From Shewanella pneumatophori (lineage in GTDB: Bacteria; Pseudomonadota; Gammaproteobacteria; Enterobacterales; Shewanellaceae): a stretch of 64,000 nucleotides of DNA. Position 1 is the stretch's first letter; every line of letters begins with the position of its first letter. Below are positions 51,546 through 60,749 of this stretch, one piece after another. The position numbers were made by a program, and so were the translations under genes. The notes beneath the pieces were generated by a model. That model worked only from the letters and a program-made list of their open reading frames with translations, searched no databases and had not been told where the DNA came from. The stretch is taken from positions 248,001-312,000 of the forward strand of contig NZ_JAKILB010000002.1 of the NCBI RefSeq assembly GCF_023283895.1, written 5' to 3'.

Positions 51546-51842
51546 ATGAGCCTGAATTTTACTGAATCGAAACAGCAAAAAGCTTTTTTACGTAAGCTCT
51601 ACATCGCCTACTTAATTGATAGTGAAAGACATAATCTATTATCACTGCACAAGTTAACCAATATGCCGCGTCGAACCTTACAAGATGCCATTGCGGTATT
51701 GGGCGACTTAGCGATTGAGTGCGAGTTTGTACAAGACGGCGAGCGTAATAATGCCGGTTTTTATCGTATAAATCAGTGGGGGGCAATCAACCGTGAATGG
51801 GTTGAGTTACACCTTGCAGAGATTGAGCAACAGCTAGCTTAA
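51546..51842 (+). CDS. Small winged-helix DNA-binding protein
   Basis: 98 residues. Helix-turn-helix part LLSLHKLTNMPRRTLQDAIAV (about 33-53) followed by a wing-like GFYRINQWG. Probably a transcriptional regulator conserved in Shewanella; targets unknown. Confidence 0.7.
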   Translation: MSLNFTESKQQKAFLRKLYIAYLIDSERHNLLSLHKLTNMPRRTLQDAIAVLGDLAIECEFVQDGERNNAGFYRINQWGAINREWVELHLAEIEQQLA

Positions 51843-51916
51843 GCTGCTATTAACTAAAGTAGGGCGTGGTGAAGCGCCCTAATTGTTTGCAGATATAGCA
51901 AGTGATTAAAGCCTCA

Positions 51917-52060
51917 CTATAGGCTTAGTGTTTCGCCATCGAGTGGGATCAGCACTTTTTGTTGAAGGTGCTCCACGGCGAGTGCGCTGGCTAAACCTGA
52001 ACGTATTGTAGGGCAATTATTTAGCGGAGCGCTGTCCTCTATGGGCCTGCGTACGTTTAC
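51917..52060 (-). pseudogene. C-terminal gene remnant
   Basis: An open stretch of 47 codons without a usable start (TGA at 52061-52063 opens it) encodes RRPIEDSAPLNN..., continuing SGLASALAVEHLQQKVLIP and ending LDGETLSL. It reads like the end of a soluble protein whose body has been deleted. I cannot name the family. Confidence 0.35.
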
Positions 52061-52249
52061 TCACAATTTAAAAGCGGTTTATGGCAGTACCTTTTGCGGA
52101 TGAAGGTGCACGAGATCCTGTATTAATTAACACAAAATTAAGCCTTGCTTATTAAACTGCGCGATCTTTTGTTTTTATAGGCTAACTCTTGGCTTGAGTT
52201 GCCTAGCTATTCCCATAATCTTAATTTATTGCATATATAGGAGCACAAC

Positions 52250-53074
52250 GTGCTTGCGAATGTTTCTGGCTTACAGTCAAAACTAAAAAAAATTGATAAT
52301 AGTAAGTTTTTTCAAGGCTTCATTATTTTCGTTATTGTGGTGTCTGCGCTATCGATTGGTGCGCATACCTACCATTTGCCAAGCTGGATGGAGAGCAGTC
52401 TTGCGCTGCTTGATATCGGTATTACGGTGTTTTTTGCCATCGAAATTGTGATCCGCTTTTTAGCCAGCGACGGCCCCAAACGCTTTTTCAGTAATGGTTG
52501 GAATATATTCGACACCATCATTGTGATTGGTAGCCTGATCCCTGCTGGCGGCTCCGCGATATTGCTCGCGCGCTTATTGCGTATTTTTAGAGTGCTGCGT
52601 CTAGTGTCGATGATCCCCGAGCTCAGAATGCTAGTGAATGCGCTGCTAAAAGCGATCCCTCGCATGGGTTATATCGCCTTATTGATGTTTGTGATTTTCT
52701 ACATATATGGTGCGATTGGTAGCATGTTCTTCGCCAACGTGAATGATTTCCTTTGGGGCGATGTGTCGGTTGCCATGCTAACCCTATTTAGGATCTCTAC
52801 TTTTGAGTCATGGACTTCGATCATGTACGAGACCATGGCGGTGTATCCACTGAGTTGGATTTACTATCTAAGCTTTATCTTTTTAACTGCGTTCGTATTT
52901 TTGAATATGATGGTGGGTGCAGTACTAGATGTGATGACCCAAGAAACCGCTGCAATGCGCGGTGAAGATGCGCCGCAAGAACCAGCCGATAAGCCTGCCA
53001 GCGCAGCCGATGTTGCAGAGCTTAAAATGCAAATTGAAGAGCTAAAAGGCTTATTAATGAGTAAAGCAAGTTAA
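52250..53074 (+). CDS. Voltage-gated sodium channel, NavBac type
   Basis: 274 residues from a GTG start at 52250 with an AGGAG site (ATAGGAGCACAAC). Six-helix ion-channel subunit: S4 contains regularly spaced arginines (ARLLRIFRVLRLVSM), and the pore has selectivity filter TFESWTS, like the TLESWAS of NaChBac. S6 ends FVFLNMMVGAVLDVM. A C-terminal coiled coil (VAELKMQIEELKGLL) fits the tetramerisation helix. Confidence 0.9.
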   Translation: MLANVSGLQSKLKKIDNSKFFQGFIIFVIVVSALSIGAHTYHLPSWMESSLALLDIGITVFFAIEIVIRFLASDGPKRFFSNGWNIFDTIIVIGSLIPAGGSAILLARLLRIFRVLRLVSMIPELRMLVNALLKAIPRMGYIALLMFVIFYIYGAIGSMFFANVNDFLWGDVSVAMLTLFRISTFESWTSIMYETMAVYPLSWIYYLSFIFLTAFVFLNMMVGAVLDVMTQETAAMRGEDAPQEPADKPASAADVAELKMQIEELKGLLMSKAS

Positions 53075-53104
53075 TCGTTTTAAGTAGGCTCAGCCGCTTT
53101 ATTG

Positions 53105-53145
53105 TTGTTCATATCTTTTCATAATGTTGGTTTTTTAATTCATAT
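53105..53145. promoter_or_regulatory. Tor-box-like direct repeats upstream of torF
   Basis: TTGTTCATAT (53105-53114), CTTTTCATAA (53115-53124) and TAATTCATAT (53136-53145) match the E. coli TorR box CTGTTCATAT in 9, 8 and 7 of 10 positions and are spaced 10 and 21 bp. TorR is encoded directly downstream of the porin. Confidence 0.6.
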
Positions 53146-53339
53146 CTACTCTCAAGGTTGTTAATAACTTGAGAGTAAGCTTTACCCAATTTAGATAAAA
53201 GCTTAGATGAAACCTAGATTAAAAGCTGAGGTAAAAAAGTAAATTAGTACAAGCTAAAGCTGGTAGGCTTAGACTGATTAATACCTTAAGTTGAATATTT
53301 AGTTTAATAACTTAGATCGAAAATATTGGGATAATGATT

Positions 53340-54077
53340 ATGAAGTTTACACATGCACTTATGTTAAGCAGCTTAGCAATGGCAGGTGTTGGCTCTGCAG
53401 TGGCAGCAGATGACAACGAACTATTGGGCGGCCAAATTAGCGGTAACGTAAAATTTGCGACTGACTATGTTTTCCGTGGTGAATCTGAAACTATGGACGG
53501 TGACGTGCCAGTGGTACAAGGTACCTTAGGCTGGGCAAATGATGACGGCTGGTACACAGGTGTATTTGCATCAAACATTAAATTTGCTGACCCAAATCTA
53601 GAAATCGTTACCGCTCCTTACATTGGTAAAGCGGGTGCATTTGGCGATAGCGGATTTACTTACGATGTTATGGTTTTCTCATATCTTTATCCTGGCGCTT
53701 CATACTCAAACTACACTGAGTTATGGGTGCGAGTGGCTAAGCAATTTGGCCAAGCTAACATTCAGTTAGAAGTGACTCCAACATTAGATGATTGGTTTGG
53801 TGTTGATGGTTGGCAAGGTGTGAACTATGCCGTTCACCCAAGCTATGATTTCAACAATGGTGTGAAACTATCAGGCTCATTTGGTTATCAAGATCTTGAC
53901 GGTGAAGGTGCAGAAGGTTGGACGCACTGGAACTTAGGTGTTGAGGCAAACTACGTCGGCCTAACATTCGATCTACGTTACCACGGTAGTTCAGTTGACG
54001 AGTCGCACCTTGTTTACGGCACTCAAACAGAAATCTTCGACGATCGCGTTGTTTTTGGTGTAAGCAAGAGCTTTTAA
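53340..54077 (+). CDS. torF: TorF-family putative outer-membrane protein
   Basis: 245 residues from the ATG at 53340 (an ATG six bases earlier is possible). Signal peptide to VGSAVAA near residue 21, then beta-barrel strands typical of the TorF/TIGR02001 family (FATDYVFRGES, VVFGVSKSF at the end). Found beside TMAO regulatory genes in Shewanella; its repeats of the Tor box support TorR control. Confidence 0.85.
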   Translation: MKFTHALMLSSLAMAGVGSAVAADDNELLGGQISGNVKFATDYVFRGESETMDGDVPVVQGTLGWANDDGWYTGVFASNIKFADPNLEIVTAPYIGKAGAFGDSGFTYDVMVFSYLYPGASYSNYTELWVRVAKQFGQANIQLEVTPTLDDWFGVDGWQGVNYAVHPSYDFNNGVKLSGSFGYQDLDGEGAEGWTHWNLGVEANYVGLTFDLRYHGSSVDESHLVYGTQTEIFDDRVVFGVSKSF

Positions 54078-54126
54078 TTTGTATATGCCATAAATGAATT
54101 AGCCAGTGCTAATGCATTGATAAATA

Positions 54127-54156
54127 AAAGCCAACTCCTTTGAGTTGGCTTTTTTG
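54127..54156 (+). terminator. Terminator after torF
   Basis: AAAGCCAACTC-CTTT-GAGTTGGCTTTTTT, 11-bp stem and T run. Confidence 0.9.
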
Positions 54157-54286
54157 TGGCTGAGTATTTTTGGATTTTAGTCGTAAACATTTCAACTGCT
54201 CGCTTTACGCGCTAACTTGTGTATATTATGTGGCGCAATTTTGCGGACGCTTTTGTCGATAAAAGTGGTTTAGGTTGAGGTGATAT

Positions 54287-54997
54287 ATGGCATACCGGGT
54301 ACTGGTTGTCGATGACGAAGCCGTCATTAGAGCTAGGTTAAAAGGTTATTTTGAGAAAGAGGGCTATGAAGTGCTCGAAGCTCAAGATGGCGATCAAATG
54401 TGGTACGAGTTTAATCGTCAGCACATTGACTTGGTGATGCTAGATATTAATCTACCGGGCGTTGACGGCTTAAGTTTGGCACGCGAGTTACGCAGTAAAA
54501 GTCATGTGGGAATTATCTTGGTGACTGGCCGAGATGAAACTATCGACAAGATTGTGGGCCTTGAAATGGGCGCCGATGATTACGTAACAAAACCATTTGA
54601 ACTGAGAGAGTTATTGGTCAGAGTTAAGAATTTACTTTGGCGTATGTCATTAGTGAAAAAAGCCGTCGCTGATAGCGCCGAGCAAGACGACCCGAATGAC
54701 AATATCATTGCATTTAACGACTATGTGTTAGAGCTTAATAGCCGTCAATTGAGCCATAACGGTGAGCAAATTAAGCTGACTAAAGCGGAGTTTGAACTGT
54801 TAACTGCATTTTCACTGCATCCACAGCAAGTGTTATCCCGCGAGCGTTTAATGATGCAAACAAGTCATCGAAATCAAGATGTTAACGACCGCACGATTGA
54901 TGTGATTATTCGACGCCTACGTAATAAGTTATCTGCGGAGTTATTTGTAACCGTGCATGGTGAAGGTTATTTGTTTGCCGCTAAGGTTAAAGATTAA
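54287..54997 (+). CDS. torR: TMAO response regulator TorR
   Basis: 236 residues. OmpR-type: receiver with phospho-Asp in LVMLDINLPG, Lys in VTKPFE, and C-terminal winged helix ending NDRTIDVIIRRLRNKL. GAGGTGAT ribosome site. Identified as TorR by its place beside torT and torS and by similarity to the E. coli protein. Confidence 0.9.
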   Translation: MAYRVLVVDDEAVIRARLKGYFEKEGYEVLEAQDGDQMWYEFNRQHIDLVMLDINLPGVDGLSLARELRSKSHVGIILVTGRDETIDKIVGLEMGADDYVTKPFELRELLVRVKNLLWRMSLVKKAVADSAEQDDPNDNIIAFNDYVLELNSRQLSHNGEQIKLTKAEFELLTAFSLHPQQVLSRERLMMQTSHRNQDVNDRTIDVIIRRLRNKLSAELFVTVHGEGYLFAAKVKD

Positions 54998-55018
54998 GGC
55001 TGACTCGGTAAAACAAGC

Positions 55019-56083
55019 TTAATCAGTATTTACCCGATAGATAGGGTAGTAGTCTGCTGGCGGTAAACTGGTTTTTAGCACATTTGGGTTGATATGATCG
55101 GGATAAATGCTTTGAATTTCAGGCCCTATATCGCCAAAGGGCTTTGCGCCTTGTAGCTCCCTGACAGTGATATCAACAGCCAGTTTACCTTGTAACACCA
55201 CTTGATCGTCGTTACTAAACTCAACCTTGCCGCGATAAATCCCTCGCAGCACCGCAGGTGATAAATAGCTGCTGATAAGCTTAACTTTATCGGTGAGTTG
55301 ATATTGCCTAACAATACTAATTCCCGCCTCAATAGCAACTGCGCTGCCAAGAATATAGTCTGGTGTTTGCTTATCTAATAGTGCTTCTAGCTCATCTCGA
55401 TACAGGTTGCGATTGTTATCAGCGTGGTGCACAGCACTAACAGTTACTTGGCTGCCTTTTAGGGTTGCAATAAGCCCTTGTTCAACTGAATCGCTACCGC
55501 CTAATTTATCAGGCCCGGTTAATAAGGCGATAGTCATAGGTTTATTGGCCACTTGCTTAACATGTTCAGCAGCTTTTACCCCCATTTGATACCAGTTTAC
55601 GCCGATCCGCGTGGTAACTTTATCGTGGCTTAAACGGTTAACGAGCGCAGTAATCGGCTTAGTGATTGGTTTAGCGTAATCTTTTAAGAGGTTTGGGCTG
55701 ACACTGCCAATAATAATTGCGTCAAAGTCCTGTTGCATGCAGTTATCTAGCTGGCTTAGTTGCTTATCTAAACCATAGTAACTACCTGCTTCGTATAGGG
55801 ATAATTGTAGACCTAGCTTTTCAGCTTGCTGCACTAAACCGTAATTAATACCGGTCCAATAAGTATCTTTAAGGTGCGGCACTAATACGCAGATCCGCCA
55901 AGCTTGTTGCGCTTTTTTTAACGGGCTTAGGCTTAGCGCTTTGCTTTGTTGGATGGTTTTTCCATAAGGAGTGCGTTGCTCTAGCGACCAAGGCTTAGTT
56001 TCTACTGCGTTAACCAGCGGACTTAATATGATTAAGCCTACAAGAAGTATTTGCTGCGGTAGAAGTTTGACCATGGTGAGCAT
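55019..56083 (-). CDS. torT: Periplasmic TMAO-binding protein TorT
   Basis: 354 residues. Signal peptide ending near VNAVE. Periplasmic-binding fold of the RbsB type (WRICVLVPHLKDTYWTGINYG at the start, in two parts; IALLTGPDKLGGSDSVEQG in the middle). Binds TMAO and signals to TorS. It runs convergently with torR and divergently from torS. Confidence 0.9.
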   Translation of the reverse strand: MLTMVKLLPQQILLVGLIILSPLVNAVETKPWSLEQRTPYGKTIQQSKALSLSPLKKAQQAWRICVLVPHLKDTYWTGINYGLVQQAEKLGLQLSLYEAGSYYGLDKQLSQLDNCMQQDFDAIIIGSVSPNLLKDYAKPITKPITALVNRLSHDKVTTRIGVNWYQMGVKAAEHVKQVANKPMTIALLTGPDKLGGSDSVEQGLIATLKGSQVTVSAVHHADNNRNLYRDELEALLDKQTPDYILGSAVAIEAGISIVRQYQLTDKVKLISSYLSPAVLRGIYRGKVEFSNDDQVVLQGKLAVDITVRELQGAKPFGDIGPEIQSIYPDHINPNVLKTSLPPADYYPIYRVNTD

Positions 56084-56188
56084 CCCTATGAATCGCCAAT
56101 TGGGCTTAAATTGACAATGTTAGCCCATTGGAATTGATTAAATCTTTAATGCAATTGGTATAGTATTGTATCAGCTTAATAGATAACA

Positions 56189-59100
56189 GTGAGTGTATTG
56201 TTTTTGCTTAAATCCCCTTTGCCAAAATTGTCCTTATCAAGAAAAAGCCTGATTGGTCGACTCATGTTGGCATTTGGTTTGTTGGGCTCACTGTTATTAC
56301 TGTTAGTGACGTTAGGAAGTATTAGCTTACGTGGCCTGCAAGAGGCTGATAAGTACCTATATAACCGCGCCTTACCTGCATCTGAAGCGGCAAGTCAGTT
56401 GGCGTTATCGAGTAGCGCATTGGCTGAAAACGCCAAGCAATTAGGGCTGACAGAAGATGAATCTCAGCGGCAGTTTGTTGGTCGCAAGCTGTCGATTGAA
56501 AGTGCCACCATGTTAGGTGAAATCAAAATTTTAAAGGAGCTTGAGGTCAATTTTGACTTTAGCTTAGAGCAAAGTGCGTCAGAGATCATTGTCGATATCT
56601 CCAAGCTTGGCGAGCAGGTGGGACGCCGTATTGCTGTGAGTCGAGATCTGCAGCAACAAGGTAAAGATTTAGTTGAGGCTGCCAATAAAAGTACCGAGCT
56701 ATTGCTAGCTGAGCTCGCGATTGTCGATTCAGGTATTTTATCGAAATTGAGTTTGGCTTATCCCGATGCTGTTGGCAGCGAAAAAACTGCGCAACTGCTC
56801 GATACCTTAATTGAGCAAGATCTTGATACTCAAGAAAGGTTAAATCGCGGCCTTAAAATTGTGTACAACATTGCCTTGATTGGGCAGATGTTTCAGTCGC
56901 CGGAGCTTGAGTCAGGTATTTACACATTACTGGGTGATATAGGAACTCGCTCAACCCAAGTGGTTTACGACATTCCACCACAACTTGCAGCTCCAACACA
57001 TAAAACAGCCAGTCAACATCAGCAGGATAAATTTGCTAAGGCGGTAGGCGATGTTGAGGTTCGCTATTTATCATCGCTGACAAGTTTAGCCAAGATTGTG
57101 CGTGACCCTAACCGTACCGATGCGCTATTAAAGCAGTTTAACGTATTGCAAAAGCTGCCTGAAAGTATTGCGCTGCAGCAAGAGTATACTCAGTTTAACC
57201 GAGCGCAAGAGCTGCAATTACAGAAAATCACCGACAAACTCGATGTGCTTAATGATGAAGTGGCTACAGCCATGCAGTTTCGACGTTTGGAAGCTGAAAA
57301 CGCGAGGCATGAATACTTAAAGCAATTGAGCTGGTCTAAAGCCGGGCTTTGGGTCACTGGTTTGCTGATGTTTTTGGTGATCTTTGTGGTGGTTTATAAA
57401 GTTATTTATAAAGGGATTGCCTTGAAACTTGATGCCGCGACCAAGGCGTTAGCTCAGTTGAGCTTAGGTAATACTGCAGTAACCATTGATACCCAAGGTG
57501 ACGATGAACTTGCGGCTATGGCGAGTGCAATTAAAGCCTTTAAGCAAAAAACCGATCACAATCAAAAGCTACAAGCCGAACTACGCGATATTGCAGCAGA
57601 GTTGTTTGAGCATAAACAAGCGCTTGAAGCTAAGGTTGAAGCGCGAACACTTGAGCTCGCAGAAGCCAATATCCAGCTCGATAAAGAGTCCAAAGGCCAT
57701 GAGCTTGCCCGCGATATGGCCGAGCAAGCTAACCAAGCTAAATCGTTATTCTTGGCAACCATGAGCCATGAGATCCGCACCCCGCTTAATGGTTTATTAG
57801 GCACGCTTACTTTACTCGGGCATTCAAACTTGCCGCCTGCTCAGCAGCAGATGTTAGCACTGTCGCAGTACAGCGGCACCTTGCTGCAAACTGTATTGAA
57901 TGACATTTTAGATTTCTCTCGCCTTGAGCAGCGCAAGCTCGCCAATGAACCACGAGCGGTTGATATTAATGAGCTATTAGATCAGGTGGTTGCCATAATG
58001 CTGGCCGGAGCAGGCCTTGCAGGTTTAACGCTTAGAGCTACTCATGAAAACCTGCCCAAATGGGTGTTCATTGATGGGCCTAAGCTTAGGCAGGTACTGC
58101 TCAACTTACTGGGTAATGCTATCAAGTTTACCCCTCAAGGCCAGGTTGAATTGATAGTGGAAGTGCAAGATAAGCAGCTGTTATTTAAAGTACAAGATAC
58201 CGGTGTTGGCATTGATTCAGCGGCGATGAAAAAGCTGTTTAAAGCCTATAGTAATGAATCAAGTAAAGGTCGAGATCGCGGTACCGGATTAGGTCTTGCC
58301 ATCAGTAAGCAGTTGGTTGAGCTGATGAACAGTGATAGCAGCAACTACTGTAATAGCCAAATACTGGCATCAGATGTAGTACTGAGTGATGCTGGCGTAT
58401 GGGTAGAAAGCGAAGTCGGCAAGGGCAGTTGTTTTGGCTTTAGTTTACCGCTGGTGATTTGTGACTGCCCGGATATTGAGCTGCAAACTCAAGCACAAAA
58501 AGTCGCGGCAAAACATGTATTAGTTATTGAAGATAATAAAATTAATGCCATGGTCGCTCAGGGCTTCTTAGCCCATTTAGGCCACAGCTCGGAACTTGCT
58601 AAAAGCTGTGAGGCTGCGCGGCAAACTTATACGCTAGCTACTGTCAAGAAGTTTGATGCCATTATGCTCGATATTCAGCTTGGTGATGGCTCGGGTGTTG
58701 AGCTTCTTGCTGAGCTGCAAACTGTTAACCAACAGGCTGGGCATCAATTGGACATCGCTGCATTTACCGCGCAATTACAAGCCGATGATATGCAGCATTA
58801 TCAAGCAAAAGGCTTTAACTTGGTATTGATGAAACCGCTAGATATGCAAGCGTTATCAAACTGGTTAGGCTGCGCCGATCCAATCGTTACTAAAGAGCCT
58901 TCAGCCAGCAAAGAGCCTTTAGCTAATAATGAGCCTTCAGCCAGTAAAGATCCTCCAACTGGAGAAAAGCCTACAGTCTGCAAAGCACCCTCAGAACAGC
59001 TGCTAGACACTTCTCAGCTTGAGCAAGATCTGACTTATCTGGGAATAGAAACAGTGCAAGAGCTAGCCCAGTTATTTAAGCAAAGCAGCGAAGTTCATTT

Positions 59101-59326
59101 TAAAGGTTTGCTGCAGCAAGACGCAGATGTAAAACATATTCTGCATGCGTTAAAAGGCAGTAGTGCCAATATCGGCCTTAGTGCACTATCGGCAAGATGT
59201 AAGCAATTAGAGCTGCTAGGGTTAAGCCAAAGTGCGTATCAGCAAAATGAACATCAAGCGCTTAATGAGCTAAGAGCTGACTCTATTACTGCTTTGCATT
59301 TGTGGATATCACAGCAAGAAAGTTGA
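56189..59326 (+). CDS. torS: Hybrid sensor kinase TorS
   Basis: 1045 residues from a GTG; the start is uncertain because no good ribosome site is seen. Membrane helices at about 23-43 and 385-407 enclose the helical periplasmic sensor. Then HAMP, a coiled coil, HisKA ([13 protein letters not shown]), HATPase ([21 protein letters not shown]), a receiver (phospho-Asp in [10 protein letters not shown]) and a C-terminal Hpt (His in [11 protein letters not shown]). Odd feature: the receiver-Hpt linker (about 895-935) holds imperfect repeats of KEPSAS/NEPSAS. Confidence 0.93.
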   Translation: MSVLFLLKSPLPKLSLSRKSLIGRLMLAFGLLGSLLLLLVTLGSISLRGLQEADKYLYNRALPASEAASQLALSSSALAENAKQLGLTEDESQRQFVGRKLSIESATMLGEIKILKELEVNFDFSLEQSASEIIVDISKLGEQVGRRIAVSRDLQQQGKDLVEAANKSTELLLAELAIVDSGILSKLSLAYPDAVGSEKTAQLLDTLIEQDLDTQERLNRGLKIVYNIALIGQMFQSPELESGIYTLLGDIGTRSTQVVYDIPPQLAAPTHKTASQHQQDKFAKAVGDVEVRYLSSLTSLAKIVRDPNRTDALLKQFNVLQKLPESIALQQEYTQFNRAQELQLQKITDKLDVLNDEVATAMQFRRLEAENARHEYLKQLSWSKAGLWVTGLLMFLVIFVVVYKVIYKGIALKLDAATKALAQLSLGNTAVTIDTQGDDELAAMASAIKAFKQKTDHNQKLQAELRDIAAELFEHKQALEAKVEARTLELAEANIQLDKESKGHELARDMAEQANQAKSLFLATMSHEIRTPLNGLLGTLTLLGHSNLPPAQQQMLALSQYSGTLLQTVLNDILDFSRLEQRKLANEPRAVDINELLDQVVAIMLAGAGLAGLTLRATHENLPKWVFIDGPKLRQVLLNLLGNAIKFTPQGQVELIVEVQDKQLLFKVQDTGVGIDSAAMKKLFKAYSNESSKGRDRGTGLGLAISKQLVELMNSDSSNYCNSQILASDVVLSDAGVWVESEVGKGSCFGFSLPLVICDCPDIELQTQAQKVAAKHVLVIEDNKINAMVAQGFLAHLGHSSELAKSCEAARQTYTLATVKKFDAIMLDIQLGDGSGVELLAELQTVNQQAGHQLDIAAFTAQLQADDMQHYQAKGFNLVLMKPLDMQALSNWLGCADPIVTKEPSASKEPLANNEPSASKDPPTGEKPTVCKAPSEQLLDTSQLEQDLTYLGIETVQELAQLFKQSSEVHFKGLLQQDADVKHILHALKGSSANIGLSALSARCKQLELLGLSQSAYQQNEHQALNELRADSITALHLWISQQES

Positions 59327-59359
59327 GCGCTTTAATCTCTTATTTGGGATTAAAGCGCT
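59326..59359 (+). terminator. Hairpin after torS
   Basis: AGCGCTTTAATC...GATTAAAGCGCT, a perfect 12-bp stem starting at the last base of the stop codon. No clear T run. Confidence 0.55.
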
Positions 59360-59383
59360 AATATCGATAATGAAATCGTGGAA

Positions 59384-59923
59384 TTAGCAGCCTGTATCGA
59401 CTGAGCTAATAACTGGTGTCCCCGCAGTTTTCCAGTGGTAGTTGAAGTAGCAATTTGTCGCTCTAACTTCAGTGATGGTTGGCTGGGCTACATCTAAGAT
59501 ACTTTTTGGCGCAGCGGCAACTGCGTAGCTACCGTTTTCCACATAAATGCGGTAGCGCCAATCATTCACATCAAGTCCTGCCGCCTTAAATATTTCAGGC
59601 GGTGTCGCATAGCCTGCGTTAAACCCCGTTCCGGTTGCTGTAGCAGCCCAAGGTTGATGGTTACTACCTGTGATCTCAGAGAAAGTCACCACATCGGTTA
59701 GGTTGTTTCCAGAAGTAAGTGTTTTAGATTTAAAAAGTGATACTGAAGATTTTATCGAGCCTACAGCGCTTTTGATTGCAGCGCGGTTAGCGTCAGATTT
59801 TAGGTTAATAAATTTGGGCGCGGCGATAACTGCGAGTATGCCGAGTACGATAATCACCACCACAAGTTCAATTAAGGTGAAGCCTGAATGACTGCTATAT
59901 CTTGAGTGTATTGTATTTTTCAT
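59384..59923 (-). CDS. Type IV pilin-like protein
   Basis: 179 residues from the ATG at 59923; a longer frame exists but would put 34 extra residues before the leader. Prepilin cleavage and methylation motif G|FTLIELVVVIIVLGILAV near residue 15, then the hydrophobic helix and a globular domain with two Cys near the C-terminus (NCYFNYHW, DTGC), as in MSHA-type major pilins. It lies alone between torS and torD, with no assembly genes near. Confidence 0.85.
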   Translation of the reverse strand: MKNTIHSRYSSHSGFTLIELVVVIIVLGILAVIAAPKFINLKSDANRAAIKSAVGSIKSSVSLFKSKTLTSGNNLTDVVTFSEITGSNHQPWAATATGTGFNAGYATPPEIFKAAGLDVNDWRYRIYVENGSYAVAAAPKSILDVAQPTITEVRATNCYFNYHWKTAGTPVISSVDTGC

Positions 59924-60024
59924 GGGCACTACCCAAAAGTATTGGATAGGTTTAACAATGGCATAAATCAGCGATAGATAAAAGCCGTGACTAACCTTGT
60001 CGTGAGCTAATGGCAGACATAACA

Positions 60025-60060
60025 AAAATGCCGCCTATGATAATCATGGGCGGCATTTTA
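60025..60060. terminator. Terminator after torD
   Basis: AAAATGCCGCC...GGGCGGCATTTT, stem of nine pairs with A and T runs on the two sides; ends the torCAD operon. Confidence 0.85.
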
Positions 60061-60083
60061 TTTGATGCTTTTAATACGCTAGC

Positions 60084-60749
60084 TTAGCGGCTTTCGCTTT
60101 CAAGCCACTCGGCATCAGACTTCACCCAAGCGTAGGTGAGGCGTGCTAAAGCTTGATAGAAGTTACCTGTATCAACTTCTGTCACCTTAGCCACAAAATT
60201 ATTTAGCCAGTTAGCTAAATTGGCTTTAATGAAGTCATGTTGCTCCGCTTCAGTGCTATGAGTACAAAGGTGAGCTACGTAAGCCAAGATCACCGCTAGG
60301 TGGTCTGCAGGCTCAGGAAACTCACTTTGTACTTGCAGCTGACTCTGTTTTAAAAACTGAGTCATCTGCTGATGCTGTTCACCAAAGAGTAGCGGCTCAT
60401 CACCTTTTTTAGCTGGCTTGTCAGTTAAGTACAAGCTCGCATAAGGTGATGCACTGTGTTTAGTGCCGACTAGGAACAGACCGCAATAATCGGCGGCAAG
60501 TTCCAGTAATGCCTTATCTGTCTTAAGCCTTGCTAGCTCGGCGACTAAGGTGTTTACATCGGCTTTAAACTCACTTTCACTGCTCAGCTGCGCCCAAAAT
60601 TGCTGGGCTTGCTCGCTGGTTAAATCGTGCAGTGTTTTATGATCAATCTCTCTCGCAAATAGTGACGATAGTAATTGATAAATAGTGCTTCTAACCTGAT
60701 CAACTGGGTTGATCTCTACTGACTCTGTGTTCACAGCATCTTTCATCAT
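60084..60749 (-). CDS. torD: TorD chaperone for TorA
   Basis: 221 residues, all helical. Family marks: [13 protein letters not shown] near the start, YASLYLTDK and [13 protein letters not shown]. Binds apo-TorA and its Tat signal until the molybdenum cofactor is inserted. Overlaps the torA stop by four bases (ATGA). Confidence 0.93.
   Translation of the reverse strand: MMKDAVNTESVEINPVDQVRSTIYQLLSSLFAREIDHKTLHDLTSEQAQQFWAQLSSESEFKADVNTLVAELARLKTDKALLELAADYCGLFLVGTKHSASPYASLYLTDKPAKKGDEPLLFGEQHQQMTQFLKQSQLQVQSEFPEPADHLAVILAYVAHLCTHSTEAEQHDFIKANLANWLNNFVAKVTEVDTGNFYQALARLTYAWVKSDAEWLESESR

Noticed and set aside
56464..56685. Antisense ORF inside torS
   Set aside because: Shadow frame of a clearly coding kinase gene.
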